Shown here piece by piece: positions 38,601 to 47,900 of a stretch of DNA of 64,000 nucleotides; within the stretch, counting starts at the first letter, position 1; each line of letters starts with the position of its first letter. The notes below the pieces were generated by a model. It did not search any database and was not told where the DNA came from. It saw nothing but the letters and a program-made list of their open reading frames with translations. Position numbers and translations under genes: made by a program. The DNA is taken from NCBI GenBank assembly GCA_023079485.1, contig CM041084.1, forward strand, positions 34,818,609 to 34,882,608, read 5' to 3'. The stretch is from Archilochus colubris. Taxonomy: Eukaryota > Chordata > Aves > Apodiformes > Trochilidae.

Positions 38601-40020
38601 TTGATATTAAAACAAGTCTTCTTCAAATTCTTTTCACCCTGTTTTCACTCTACCTTCTCTCCCTTATTGGAGAAATACATCTAAAAATGTAAGAAGCTGC
38701 AATATCCTTAGTAGAAAAAGGACACTGATAAATGGAAGTGAAAAAAGAAACACCCAGCCCAACGAACCAATGCTCTCCTTTAGTCCAGATGACAGTAACT
38801 GCTTCTCTACAGGTTCTTTAATAGGTTCTTTAGGAGATCACGTTATTTCTAGTAACAAAATATAAATTAGATTACATTCTATTATGAAATAGATAAAGGA
38901 AAGTATTAGTTCTATTACAAATATATACTTACAGCTTGTTCATTTCTCATTCCTACATATTTTATTCCAACTGCTTGTGCTGCAATTGCGATTTCAGTGA
39001 CTGGAATACCAACAATGCCAAACATGTATTCAATATTCTAAAAAGAAAAATGTTAAAAGAAATCATTATTATTTATAAAATATAGCTTTAATAAGCCGTT
39101 ATTATAACACAGTCATAATAACCATACTGGCAGTCAAAAAATAAACCCTATCAACACATATTCACACAGAAGCTTAGTGGGGAAACACATAGTGGCAGAT
39201 GGCATTTGCAGCTCAGTCCTCTGTAGTTGTTTCACTGCTTGTAGGCCTCCAAACTCCAGCACTTTCACAAGGGTTCAGTGCAGCTCCTCACTCAACCTGT
39301 TCAGCACTTTTAAGCAACCACTTGTTACTTGGGATGTCTCTGCTACACCCTTGTCTCAACATGTCAGCTTCTAAAAGTTCCCGGTATCCTTTGGTGTTCT
39401 TACACTTTCACTGAGCATTAACACAACAAAAGCTCCAAGAAAGAAAAGGGACAGCCCAAAGACACTTTTAGCTCAAGAAAGGGCTATGCTTATTTTCATT
39501 GCGTCTGAACTACCTTTTCGTGTCACGTTAGCACCATTTCAAGTTTACAGACAACTCGGGAGTTTTGATAAAGGCGAAGGAGGGGTTTCCAGAGGTCGGT
39601 CAGCACCACTTGACGGTAGCGGAGTCACGGCGCTGGGGAAGGCGGAAGCTCGCAAGAAAGAAGTGAATGACCGGGGAAAGGTGCACCGGGGTCACCGCCC
39701 CACGCCTGTGACGCCGGCGGCACAGGCACCCAGAGGGACCTGACCCGCTCCCTGAGCTGCTGCGGCGGAACCTCCCTCCTTCCCGCAACCTGACAGGACA
39801 ACCCTTCCCCGCACGTTCTGCCCGGCCCCGAGAGAACCGCAGCGGCGCGCAGGGTAAGTCCGCCCGCGCACATTCGCTTTCCTCAAGCCCCACCGGCACC
39901 TGCGGCATAACCCGCCCCGGCCCGGAGTGGGAAGGAACTGCCCCTGCTCACCTGAGCCTTGAGGGACTCCGCGATGAGCTGGGCCCCGCTGACAGCCTCC
40001 GCACCGCTGCCGGACGCCAT
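20642..40020 (-). CDS. HACL1: 2-hydroxyacyl-CoA lyase 1, 17 coding exons, complete
   Basis: HACL1 is a thiamine-diphosphate enzyme of peroxisomes that splits 2-hydroxyacyl-CoAs to formyl-CoA and an aldehyde in alpha-oxidation of phytanic and 2-hydroxy fatty acids. The 17 coding exons (listed separately) all have AG/GT borders, and their phases agree. They total 1725 bases, or 574 residues plus stop; the human protein has 578, the difference being a shorter N-terminus. Visible landmarks are the N-terminal pyrimidine-binding motif [15 protein letters not shown] [12 protein letters not shown] with the conserved Glu38, [24 protein letters not shown] in the central domain, and the C-terminal cofactor motif [14 protein letters not shown] (Asp451) followed by VVNNNGIY (Asn477/478). 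The protein ends SNL, a non-standard peroxisomal type 1 signal. No frameshift or early stop was found. The gene is head-to-head with BTD. Confidence 0.96.
21086..21272 (-). CDS. HACL1: HACL1 coding exon 16
   Basis: Encodes [40 protein letters not shown] and [16 protein letters not shown]. Acceptor TTACAG and donor CAG|GTATGT, ending in phase 0. Confidence 0.97.
21864..21971 (-). CDS. HACL1: HACL1 coding exon 15
   Basis: Encodes [20 protein letters not shown], then [15 protein letters not shown], ending with two bases of Cys at the donor GTGAGC. The NNNGIY segment is the second half of the cofactor motif. Confidence 0.96.
22258..22416 (-). CDS. HACL1: HACL1 coding exon 14 (thiamine-diphosphate motif)
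   Basis: Encodes [20 protein letters not shown], then [20 protein letters not shown]. This holds the first half of the thiamine-diphosphate/Mg motif, with Asp451. Acceptor TTTAG and donor GTAATT. Confidence 0.97.
23785..23939 (-). CDS. HACL1: HACL1 coding exon 13
   Basis: Encodes [20 protein letters not shown] and later [20 protein letters not shown]. It ends with two bases of Arg at [20 protein letters not shown] is a strong HACL1 signature. Confidence 0.97.
24055..24156 (-). CDS. HACL1: HACL1 coding exon 12
   Basis: 34 residues ([20 protein letters not shown], then [14 protein letters not shown]), phase 0 on both sides, CCAG acceptor and AAG|GTAGTG donor. This is the linker before the C-terminal cofactor domain. 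Confidence 0.96.
24511..24594 (-). CDS. HACL1: HACL1 coding exon 11
   Basis: 28 residues ([20 protein letters not shown] and on to VTQQ), phase 0 on both sides, with CCAG acceptor and GTAATG donor. Confidence 0.97.
25965..26070 (-). CDS. HACL1: HACL1 coding exon 10
   Basis: Encodes [20 protein letters not shown] then [15 protein letters not shown]. Acceptor TTAG and donor CAG|GTAAAC, ending in phase 0. Confidence 0.97.
27183..27318 (-). CDS. HACL1: HACL1 coding exon 9
   Basis: Encodes [40 protein letters not shown] and AARS plus two bases. Acceptor TTAG and donor GTAAAT. This is the central cofactor-domain region of the family, where human reads FLPTPMGKGVVPDNHP. Confidence 0.96.
28230..28424 (+). 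mobile_element. CR1 LINE fragment, 3' end, in HACL1 intron 8
   Basis: The segment matches the CR1 3' untranslated end: GTGGTGGATTCCCCC, then GATGATCTTTGAGGTCC-type sequence, then TTCCAACCTGACATTCC and a TGATTCTATGATTC tail. It is in plus orientation, antisense to HACL1, with 5' truncation as is usual for CR1. Confidence 0.85.
28969..29081 (-). CDS. HACL1: HACL1 coding exon 8
   Basis: 37 complete codons from [20 protein letters not shown] to [10 protein letters not shown], with acceptor TTTCAG and donor GTAGCG. The conserved QPLLIIGKG loop crosses the exon junction. Confidence 0.95.
29563..29657 (-). CDS. HACL1: HACL1 coding exon 7
   Basis: Encodes [25 protein letters not shown] and then VNKSSV plus two bases of Lys. 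The donor is taken as CAA|GTGCGT at 29561-29562. This keeps the frame into exon 8 and restores the human-like segment V-N-x-x-S-[IV]-K-Y-M-E. A stronger-looking CAG|GTGAAT 20 bases earlier would break the frame. Confidence 0.9.
30594..30671 (-). CDS. HACL1: HACL1 coding exon 6
   Basis: 26 residues ([20 protein letters not shown] and on to IEK), phase 0 on both sides, TTCAG acceptor and AAG|GTATGG donor. Confidence 0.96.
31177..31249 (-). CDS. HACL1: HACL1 coding exon 5
   Basis: Completes the Trp codon, then encodes [19 protein letters not shown] and EFPQ, almost identical to human HACL1. Ends in phase 0 at CAG|GTACAC. Confidence 0.97.
33711..33791 (-). CDS. HACL1: HACL1 coding exon 4
   Basis: Encodes [20 protein letters not shown] and on to INC, then two bases of Trp. 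Acceptor CTAG and donor GTAATT. The SGPG...HALGGMANA block is a signature of this lyase family. Confidence 0.96.
34894..35393. mobile_element. foldback element copy 2, TG...CA ends, 6-bp target duplication, rearranged centre
   Basis: The element begins TGTAGTGAAATGAGG and ends in the inverse. It is bounded by TCTGCA at 34888-34893 and 35394-35399. The left arm (34894-35022) and right arm (35265-35393) are 129 bases each and differ at two positions by eye. They share with copy 1 the ends, CACCTGTGCC, GGGGGCCAATAAAAGG and the inner module around CTCCACTAGCGCTCATC. Unlike copy 1, that inner module occurs here twice in direct orientation (about 35098-35137 and 35226-35264), on either side of the tRNA-like centre. 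The left side has an extra segment of about 75 bases that is missing on the right. It sits in HACL1 intron 3. Confidence 0.88.
35133..35220 (-). other. tRNA-like centre of foldback copy 2 (degraded A and B boxes)
   Basis: On the minus strand TGGTGCAGCCAG (35199-35210) matches the Pol III A-box consensus with one mismatch. GTTTGAGAC (35144-35152) matches the B-box core with one mismatch. GGCT/AGCC at the borders can pair. The spacing between the boxes is longer than in copy 1. It resembles a decayed or diverged version of the copy 1 centre. Confidence 0.5.
35519..35559 (-). CDS. HACL1: HACL1 coding exon 3 (41 bp)
   Basis: A very short exon encoding [13 protein letters not shown] plus two bases. 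The donor is CAG|GTACAT. It is flanked by a large upstream intron (3.4 kb). The foldback element at 34894-35393 begins only about 125 bases into the downstream intron. Confidence 0.95.
35560..38932 (-). other. HACL1: HACL1 intron 2
   Basis: 3.4 kb of intron without a recognised repeat or exon. Open frames around 37477-37827 are short and show no family resemblance. Confidence 0.65.
38933..39037 (-). CDS. HACL1: HACL1 coding exon 2
   Basis: 35 residues, phase 0 on both sides (TTTTAG acceptor, GTAAGT donor). It contains [16 protein letters not shown] with the glutamate that activates thiamine diphosphate, then [10 protein letters not shown]. Confidence 0.97.
39952..40020 (-). CDS. HACL1: HACL1 coding exon 1
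   Basis: Start codon at 40018-40020 inside the CpG-rich promoter. It encodes 23 residues beginning [14 protein letters not shown] and ends in phase 0 at CAG|GTGAGC. The ATG is chosen because the following residues resemble the human segment SGAKVIAQALKTQ and splice in frame to exon 2. Confidence 0.93.
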
Positions 40021-40349
40021 CGCTGCTCTGCACGGCCGCCAGACACCCCCCGGCACAGGCGGCGAGACCGGGACCCCCGGCCCAAGGCTGGGTGCAGTTG
40101 AGTGGCGCCCCGTCCGGCCAATGAGAGAACGCAGGGGGCGGGCCCGACGGAGGCGGGTGTTCCCCCTGACCCCCTTGGCTGACGGTGCGGGGACCGGAGC
40201 GGAGGCTGAGAGAGCTTCCTATTGGCCAGAACGGACACCCAATCGGAGACCGGGACGCCTCTCCCCGCCCCCAGGGCCCGTGGCGCTGCAGAGGGCGGAG
40301 CAGCCGCCAGGGGGCGGGAGCGCCCCAGGGCCTCGCCCAACCTCGCGCG

Positions 40350-40522
40350 GTGAGCGGCCGTTAAGCGGCGTCCAACCGCCGCTCAACCGCCGGCGCCTCA
40401 GGGGTTCGGGCCCACACCGGGAGAGGCCGCAGCGGGTGGTCGGGTTCTCCGCCCGACCCAGGCCCCCCGAAGGCCGTGCTTGGGAGTGCGGCAGCTCCAC
40501 CTGGAAGAGGCCTCTGGCGTTT
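40350..40522 (+). other. BTD: candidate 5' non-coding first exon of BTD
   Basis: A clean splice donor (GGCGTTT|GTAAGT) at 40523 lies in the GC-rich island in plus orientation. The first recognised BTD coding exon begins 4.2 kb downstream with an acceptor just before its ATG. An alternative donor (GCG|GTGAGC) lies at about 40350. The left edge given here is arbitrary, since the transcription start cannot be seen. Confidence 0.45.
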
Positions 40523-40523
40523 G

Positions 40524-43500
40524 TAAGTAGGGCGGCCTCCTTCCCGTTTTGCGGAGTTGGTCAGAGGCTGCAAACACAGAGCGGGGCAAAGTACAAGGTC
40601 CTTTTAGATGAAGATACCCGACACCAGCATTCATGAGGAGTGGGAGTATATTGCGAGAGGCATCTCGAAGATCCTCGCTAGAGTATGGGGCACACTGTTT
40701 TTACCTGTGTCTACCCATGCTCGCCACACCAGGTTTGCATGTGTCCAAGAAGAGACAGGTGGCAAAACCTTCTGCCCCCCCCTTTGTCATGTCCGCTGTG
40801 CTACCATATGAAGTTGTTCGAGCTGAACCACTAATAACTGCATTTGATTAATCCTCTGTCAATAACACATTTTATTTAAGAGACAAAGTATATTTCAGGA
40901 TTGCTGGGAAATTTTCAAAACATTGCATAAGAAAGGGCAGCATTCCTTAAAAACACATCGCATCTCTGGATGAAAGCCAGGAGACTAGATGATTTTAAGA
41001 CACTGCACACAGAATATACATCTTTCAGAAAGGGAAGTGTATGTTACCTGTTTTGATTAAGCTGTGATTGCTTTGCTAAAAACTCTTCATAAAACCATAT
41101 ATAGAAAAATACTGTACTAAAATATAGCGCAGCATTTAACAGCAGTAGACAGGAGGTATCAGTAGAAAAAAACCTGCATCTCCCCTGTATTCTTACATCT
41201 ACGCGGGGACTGATATGTTACATGTTCTCTATAGCAGGAACATCGCCATGCATGGATATCACTCAAAGCAAAAAAAGACTTTAAATTATATTTCCGTAGC
41301 AAATATAATATTTTACCTAGTAACTGTTACTGTTTGTTATTATATCTTAACAGGCATTTGCTATTAATGACTTAAAGAGAACCCAGATAGTGCTGTGCTA
41401 CTTCTGGTTTTTATAGGCTGTTGGATTCTTCTGAGTATACAAGTGCTAAGAAGCAGGGTATGTATTGCCTTTCACTGTGTATATATTTATGTTTAGTGGG
41501 AGCTGACATGTTTCTAAGTTTCCGAAGTTGTTGAAAAGTGACATACCATCAGTATGCTTTACTTTACAATGCACTGAAATGAGATGTTCTGAAAAACAAA
41601 CAGGAAAACAGTCTGCACCGTGACTGCAGGGAAAAACTTGTCAGCATTGGCATCCAAACTTAAACACTTATACAAACTCCAGGTTTTGTATAGAACTATA
41701 ACTAGAATACTGTGACTGCATGACGGTAATATTACTGTGACATATTATGTTTGGGTGAGATGATCCTACTGAAGTGTATCTGCCAAGAAAAAGACCACAT
41801 AAATTACAGAAAAGGGGCAGGAAAAAAAAAAAAGAAATTGTAAAGCACTTCAGTTCATGAAATCTTTTTTTAAAGTCATGGCTCAGGTGAGGTGATTGCT
41901 CTGTAGACCCTAAGCAATTTAACTCCTCTTCAAGGAAAGGATTTATAAGATAGAGTAGCACCTTCTGTTAGGGAAAAAAAACCCAAACAGCAGAACGTGG
42001 CTGAGACTTATTTGGAGTCTCATAGCCTAAGGGCTGAGTAAACCCTGATGCTATCCTTATTTTGTCTTTGAAAGGGAATTTGGGCTTTTGGCTCAGTCTG
42101 TGAGCTTGTTGCAGCTCTCCTCCTTAGAAGCAATCCATTAGAGATCAGGGTTCTGTTTAAGCTGTCAGATAGGGGAAAGGCATCAGGGAGCACTCAAGTG
42201 CACAGCCACCATGTATAGGACTATCAATAATGACTACCAAAGGTAAGGACTCAGAGGAATTAGTTCAGTTATTAAATTCTTTTAGTGGGCCCAGGTTCAG
42301 CCAGATGGGATTGTGTAGTTGGATTCAGGTTATTACTTTGAGTGGTTTTGACTAGCAGAAAAGAAACCACAGCAGCATAAAAAAGGGAATTCTCCAAGCA
42401 TGTCTGCAACAAAGAACATTTTGTAGAAGGCCATTACAATCTTAATTTTTCATGTTTGTGTGTTTTCCTTGGAAGGCAAAAAGCTATTTTTCTAGTGCAT
42501 AGCAATTCCATCCCGTGATCTGAAACTTGCCAACTTTTTCTATCACTAGCAATGCTGAATTCTAATTACATGCTACTTGACAACTTTGTTGAGGAATGGC
42601 TGACTAGAACCCGTTCCTACCCTAAACAGGCATTTGGGCTCTGAAGAGCCAAATGGATTACAGAAATAGAAAAGATAGTTTCTATTTCTAGAAAAGCCAG
42701 TGAAGTGCAACACTGTGTTTATTTTCAGGGCTTCCTTAACTGTGAGGGACTTCCCACTTCTCCTCCCTCCCCCGGCTGCTGCTTCATATCTTCACGTGTA
42801 CATTGGTATTTCATTTGCAAAGCTGGACAGGACAAAGCAGAGTCCTGTTTGTTTGATAGGCATTGCCAAACCAACCCCTCCCTCCTCACATGTAAGCAAA
42901 CAAGTAGCGTAAACTAAGATATTACTAAATATTTTTGAATAGACTTCCTCACACTTCAGTTTGTTGATTGTTAGATGCTAAACTTTTTAGACAAAGAAAT
43001 ATAAGGAGCAGTAATGATAGTGTATTAGAATCATAGAATCATAGAATTGGCTGGGTTGGAATGGACCTCAGAGATCATCGAATCCAACCCTTGAACCACC
43101 GTTGCGGTTGCTAGACCATGGCACTGAGTGCCACATCCAGTCTCTTTTTAAATATCTCCAGGGACAGAGAATCCACTACTTCCCTGGGCAGCCCATTCCA
43201 GTGTCTGATCACCCTCTTCGTAAAGAAATTCTTTCTAATATCTAACCTAAACTTCCCCTGGCACAACTTAAGACCATGCCCTCTTGTCTTGTTGAAAGTC
43301 GTCTGGCAAGTTGCTTTTCATTGTGAAAGTTAAGACAAGAGACATGTTAAGTTAACTTCATACAGACTTTCCTTTTTAATTGCAAAGCTACATTTAATAA
43401 AACATGAATAAAAAAATTAAAATGGGATTAGTTAAAAATATATCTTTTTTTTCCTGCAGAACCCCTACTGGGAACTTGACAATTCTCTTCACGCATATGT

Positions 43501-44718
43501 CTTTCAGTCTGCATTTGCTTTGGAAAAATTCAGGGAATTGTGGATTGCAAAGATCAACAGGCACTAAGAATAGTTTTTGAACTTTTTTTTCTTGAATAAG
43601 AATTACCAAAGAGTAAATACAATTAAAAAGTCAGTAACTGAACTTGTAGAGTATAGGCCATCAATATATAGTTCCAGTGCATCTCTCCTGCTCTTTCACT
43701 GATATTCAAGATTTAATTCCTTATTGATACTAGTAACACTCGTGACAAATACAGAATTCTCATATTGTGGGAATAATTCTGAATAAAATGACATTTCCAT
43801 AGTACTTCATAATCATTGCACAGCTGCTGACTGTATCAGTCAGCCCTTGTTCTGTATAGGTAACTATATTTTCAACCTGGAAAATCAAAAGGCTACAATC
43901 CATATTGAAATGTGTGCCCCAGCCTTCTGGACTGAGTAATTCTTCCTGCCTTTCTAAGAAAAGCTCAGTAATGCCATTTTTCTGCATTTTTGTACGGATT
44001 TTTGCTTTGTTATTACTATGAAAACATTTTTAATCTTACCTTTCTCCATTGTATCGATGGAATGCAGATCTGAATTGCACTCAACATTTTTATATATGTT
44101 GAAAAAAAGCTGCACTTTTTCGACAAATAAGTCAATTTATTACATATGTGGATTTGGAATACAGTGAATCCATAATCCATTGGTATTTTCATGATGGAAA
44201 GATAAATGCAGAAGCAGTGTCTGGTGTCTTTTTTTGGCAATTATCTGTTTCTGTATTGATAAAGTTCTAATTCTACTTGACTACTAAATATAGATTTCAA
44301 GTAATTTTAGATAGTGCTACTTTTAAATTATACCCCATCACAAAATGGGTAGAAACAGCAAATTTGAAAGCTGCTTTTAACTTTTCCCAAATACATGGGA
44401 TATGTGCTGTAGTAATCTATAAATGAATGCTGAAGTTAACTGTAGTCTGAGACCAAGCAAGAAGATCAGTAGATCTTGCTTGTATTTGAAGCAAGAATGC
44501 TTTTAAACAGGACACAGTTATTTAAAGCAACAATGCAGACTGACTTAAAGTCTAGAAATATGCATGTGATTGTTAGGTAATTTAAAAAACAACACAGTTC
44601 ATACACTGTTAAGACTCTCAGTTTTAGTCCATATTGAATCATAACTTTACATTTCTGACACAAATTGTTGATCAGGTTCCCTCCCTCCCATTTTTGTTTT
44701 GTTTTTTTTTTCCTCTAG
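40524..44718 (+). other. BTD: presumed BTD intron 1
   Basis: AT-rich sequence lacking recognised coding exons. It contains one CR1 fragment, listed separately. Confidence 0.6.
43027..43305 (-). mobile_element. CR1 LINE fragment, 3' end, in BTD intron 1
   Basis: Starts with AGAATCATAGAATCATAGAA, the inverse of the CR1 tail repeat. It continues GGGTTGGAATGGACCTCAGA, CACCCTCTTCGTAAAGAAAT and ACTTCCCCTGGCACAACTTA, all typical inverse CR1 3' sequence. Minus orientation, antisense to BTD. Confidence 0.92.
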
Positions 44719-44722
44719 ATTT

Positions 44723-44953
44723 ATGGCATACACCATGGTGGATCTGTGCTGGAAGCTGTCTGTCTGGTTTCTTTGCTACCAAATTGTTTCAGGAAGAGTT
44801 AAGAGAGAGGGGCATTATGTTGCAGCTGTGTATGAACATGAGTCCATACTGAGTCCTAACCCCACAGCCCTTGTTGATCGCCAGTCTGCACTGGAACTCA
44901 TGGGCAGGAACCTGGACATTTATGAACAGCAAGCAGTGGCTGCTGCAAGACAG
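44723..44953 (+). CDS. BTD: BTD coding exon 1 (signal peptide)
   Basis: The acceptor (TTTCCTCTAG) ends at 44718, only four bases before the ATG. 77 residues run to CAG|GTATGC, including [15 protein letters not shown]. Human BTD has more upstream residues, encoded partly by an earlier exon. No equivalent was found here. Confidence 0.92.
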
Positions 44954-47900
44954 GTATGCTGCAGCTTAGTAGCAGTTGTGTGTGTCCGATGTATATATAG
45001 AGTAAGTGCTATTTGAGGATAACGTTTCACATCTGTGTTCCCAGGCAACTAAAGCTGTATTTATACACATAAGTATGGTCTGGCTTTTCAGACATTCTGA
45101 CCTGTTAGCAGCTCTGGAAAAAAGTGGGCAAATTAGTAGCTCGTCTGACCTGAGTTATTCCAGGCTTGGAAAAACATGCCTATAGTTATTTAGTATAAGG
45201 AAACTGATGTTCTATTTTAGTCTGAATTCCTAGATCCTTTCTGTTTTTTTAAATGAAATGTTTTTATTGAAAGATAATCTTACAGGCAGCTGTCTTTGGA
45301 TTTGATATTATTCCAGTGCTCTCAATGGAAATTCCTGAATGTTTCTAAAACTAAGGAACTAAGCTTTGGAAATTAATGTTCTGCTATTAACAACTCTGTG
45401 GAAGTAAAGTTTTCCATTCCTTTCTTCTGCCCTCCATGGAATGGTTCTCAGTCTAAATATGTTCAGAGGAGAGAGGCAATATTTCTGGCTATTCTTACAT
45501 ACAACCTCCTTTTCTTCTCTCCCCCCAAAAAAACCCAAAGCTGGTTCTAGTCTGAGGAGGCAGGCATTACTGTCCCTTTGCAGGGTAGAATTGACTTGCA
45601 AGTTTCACAAATCTGTTGTTTTGGAACAGAGGAGTTACAAGAACTTGAAAAAGTGGTTGTTTGGGTTTTGTTTTATTCTGGGTTTTTTTGAGAGTGATGA
45701 CTGGGCATTACAATCCAGAAGCATAATAGCTATTTTTAAGTAGTACTACATCTAAGACACATTGATTATCCCAAAGCCATAGAACAGATAACACATTTGA
45801 ACTGCCTCTTGAACAGTCATGGGAATTCGAGTGACTGATGGATAATGTGTCTGATTTAAGAGGAATCCACTACATTTTTAGGAACCTGAGCTTCAGGTAC
45901 AGACAGCTTAGTTCTGGCATGGCTAGATTTTGCCAGAATTTGCACTGCTTCCACAGTTCCACACTGTTTCTGAAAACAATACTCCCAGAACCCCAGCCAA
46001 GCCTCTATACCTAATTGTGGTATACAGGCTGGGCCAAATGATGCTGCACCTTTGACAGTTAGAGTATCTTTGACAAAGTTCATTTGCAAATAACATGATT
46101 TTGAAAAAACATAAGACCAGTTTTGACATCATCAGACTTTAACCTGAATAATGGCATTCTCATGACCCATGTGAATGGAGAATGCTTTTGTTAAGAATTC
46201 TGATGAATTCTCTTATTTGCATGCCCTTAAAACAGCATGAAATATGTTATTTTTCAGGCTAAAGGTATGCATCAGGTTAAATAAGCTTTTTTTATACAGG
46301 TAGTTAACACCTAATATGAAGTCAGAGAAACGTTATTTTCAAACTATATTCTTGTCAAAACATACTTGGGTTATCCTTAACTTTCTTTAGCTCTTGTCTA
46401 CGAAGTTCCCTTTTTTATGAATTCATAAAATGGTTTGGGTTGGAAGGGACTTTAAAGATCATCTTGTTCCAAACCACCTGCCATGGGCTGGGCCACCTCC
46501 CTGGTTGCTCAAAGCCCCTTTGAACCTGACCTTGAACACTCCAGGGATGGGTTGTCCACAAGTTTCCTGTGCAGCCTGTTCCAGTGCCTCACCACCCTCA
46601 CCGTAATGAATTTCTTCCTAATTTCTGACCTAAATCTACCCTCTTTGAGTTTAAAACTATTATCCCCCATCTTATCACTACATACCCTCACAAAAAGTCC
46701 CTCCCCAGCTTTCTTGTAGGCCCCTTCAGATACTGGAAGGCATCTGGAAGGTCTCTGTGAAGTCTTCTTTCTCCAGGCTGAACCCCAACTCTCTCAGCCA
46801 CAGCACGATGCCCTTCCATAGGAGAGATGTCCTTTGAAAGAGAGCCCTCCCTGTACCCTTCTGCACTTTTTTTCCCTTTTATAATTTGGTTGGGTTTACT
46901 TTGCTTACAAAACATGTCTTTGTTTTACATACAGGGGGCACAGATCATTGTTTTTCCTGAAGATGGAATCCATGGCTTCAACTTCACCAGAAGTTCTATT
47001 TATCCTTACTTAGATTTCGTTCTGCATTCACACTCTGAGAAGTGGAATCCATGCAGAGAGCCATATTTGTTCAATGACACAGAGGTAAATGTAGGACTGA
47101 TTTCTGCAGAGAAGTGGAATAACTGAATGCTAGATTTGTGCTGCATGTGGGAAATTAGCTCTAGTAGTTTTGCATAGGCAAATAAGCAGTAAGTTTTACA
47201 ACTTTTAGTACTAGATTCTGTTTTCATGGTCTCCAGCATGGTTTATGCTGGTTTCATTTTTGGCAGAGAAGGGTTTTTAGATAGCCACATGCATGATTAA
47301 CTTGTCAATGAGTAACCTGGATTTGTTGTCTCTTCCCCAACCTATGAAATGGTAATCACTCTCTAATAAGATGCACTGTTAGTAATATTATTTATTATGT
47401 AAAGCAACATAGCAGTATCTTCACTTTTGTTGCATTCTTGTTTCTCAGTTTTAATGACTTAATAACATCAGAACTCTGAGTGGAATTACACAATGGTTGT
47501 GTCTAAAATTATTAGTAATGGGACTTGACCTGCTAGAAGCCATTAGAAGTCACAACTTAGCACACACCAAGAAGGTGTGATCTGCAAGTTACAAAAATAG
47601 TAATTTCATCAACTATTCTGAACCTGAAGTGAAAATAACCATGCTTAGTAATGGAGATTGATTATCGTGCAAGTGCCTGTTGAGCAGAATTTGTGTGCAA
47701 ACATGAATCACAGTAGCAAATGGTATGAATCATACCCAAATGGTATTACTATTGGTGATCATGTACAAGCAAGCAAGAACTCAGTTTGCCCTTCAGATCC
47801 TATGTGGAGATTGCATACTGCTAGCCGTTGGTAACTACTCTCTGTGGTGTGGAAGGTACATCCCAGTAATACTTTAATCTGTAAACTTTTGTTTTTCTTT

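Larger units (their letters stand above)
39600..40560. promoter_or_regulatory. CpG-rich bidirectional promoter of HACL1 and BTD
   Basis: GC and CpG content rise sharply against the AT-rich surroundings. Between the HACL1 start (40020) and the first BTD splice donor (40523) there are three CCAAT boxes: CCAAT at 40118-40122, ATTGG at 40221-40225 and CCAAT at 40239-40243. There are also GC boxes of GGGGGCGGG type near 40134 and 40312 and an inverted one near 40263. No TATA box was seen. The arrangement fits a head-to-head promoter firing both ways, as this gene pair has in mammals. Confidence 0.8.

Noticed and set aside
40588..40606. Short match to the CR1 phrase GGCCAAGTACAAGGTCC just after the BTD first donor
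   Set aside because: Only about 17 bases agree and the flanks do not continue as CR1; probably coincidence.
39959..40636. 225-codon plus-strand open frame across the HACL1/BTD promoter
   Set aside because: It is antisense to HACL1 exon 1 and lies in CpG-rich DNA where stops are rare; no recognisable domain and it does not follow the BTD donor.
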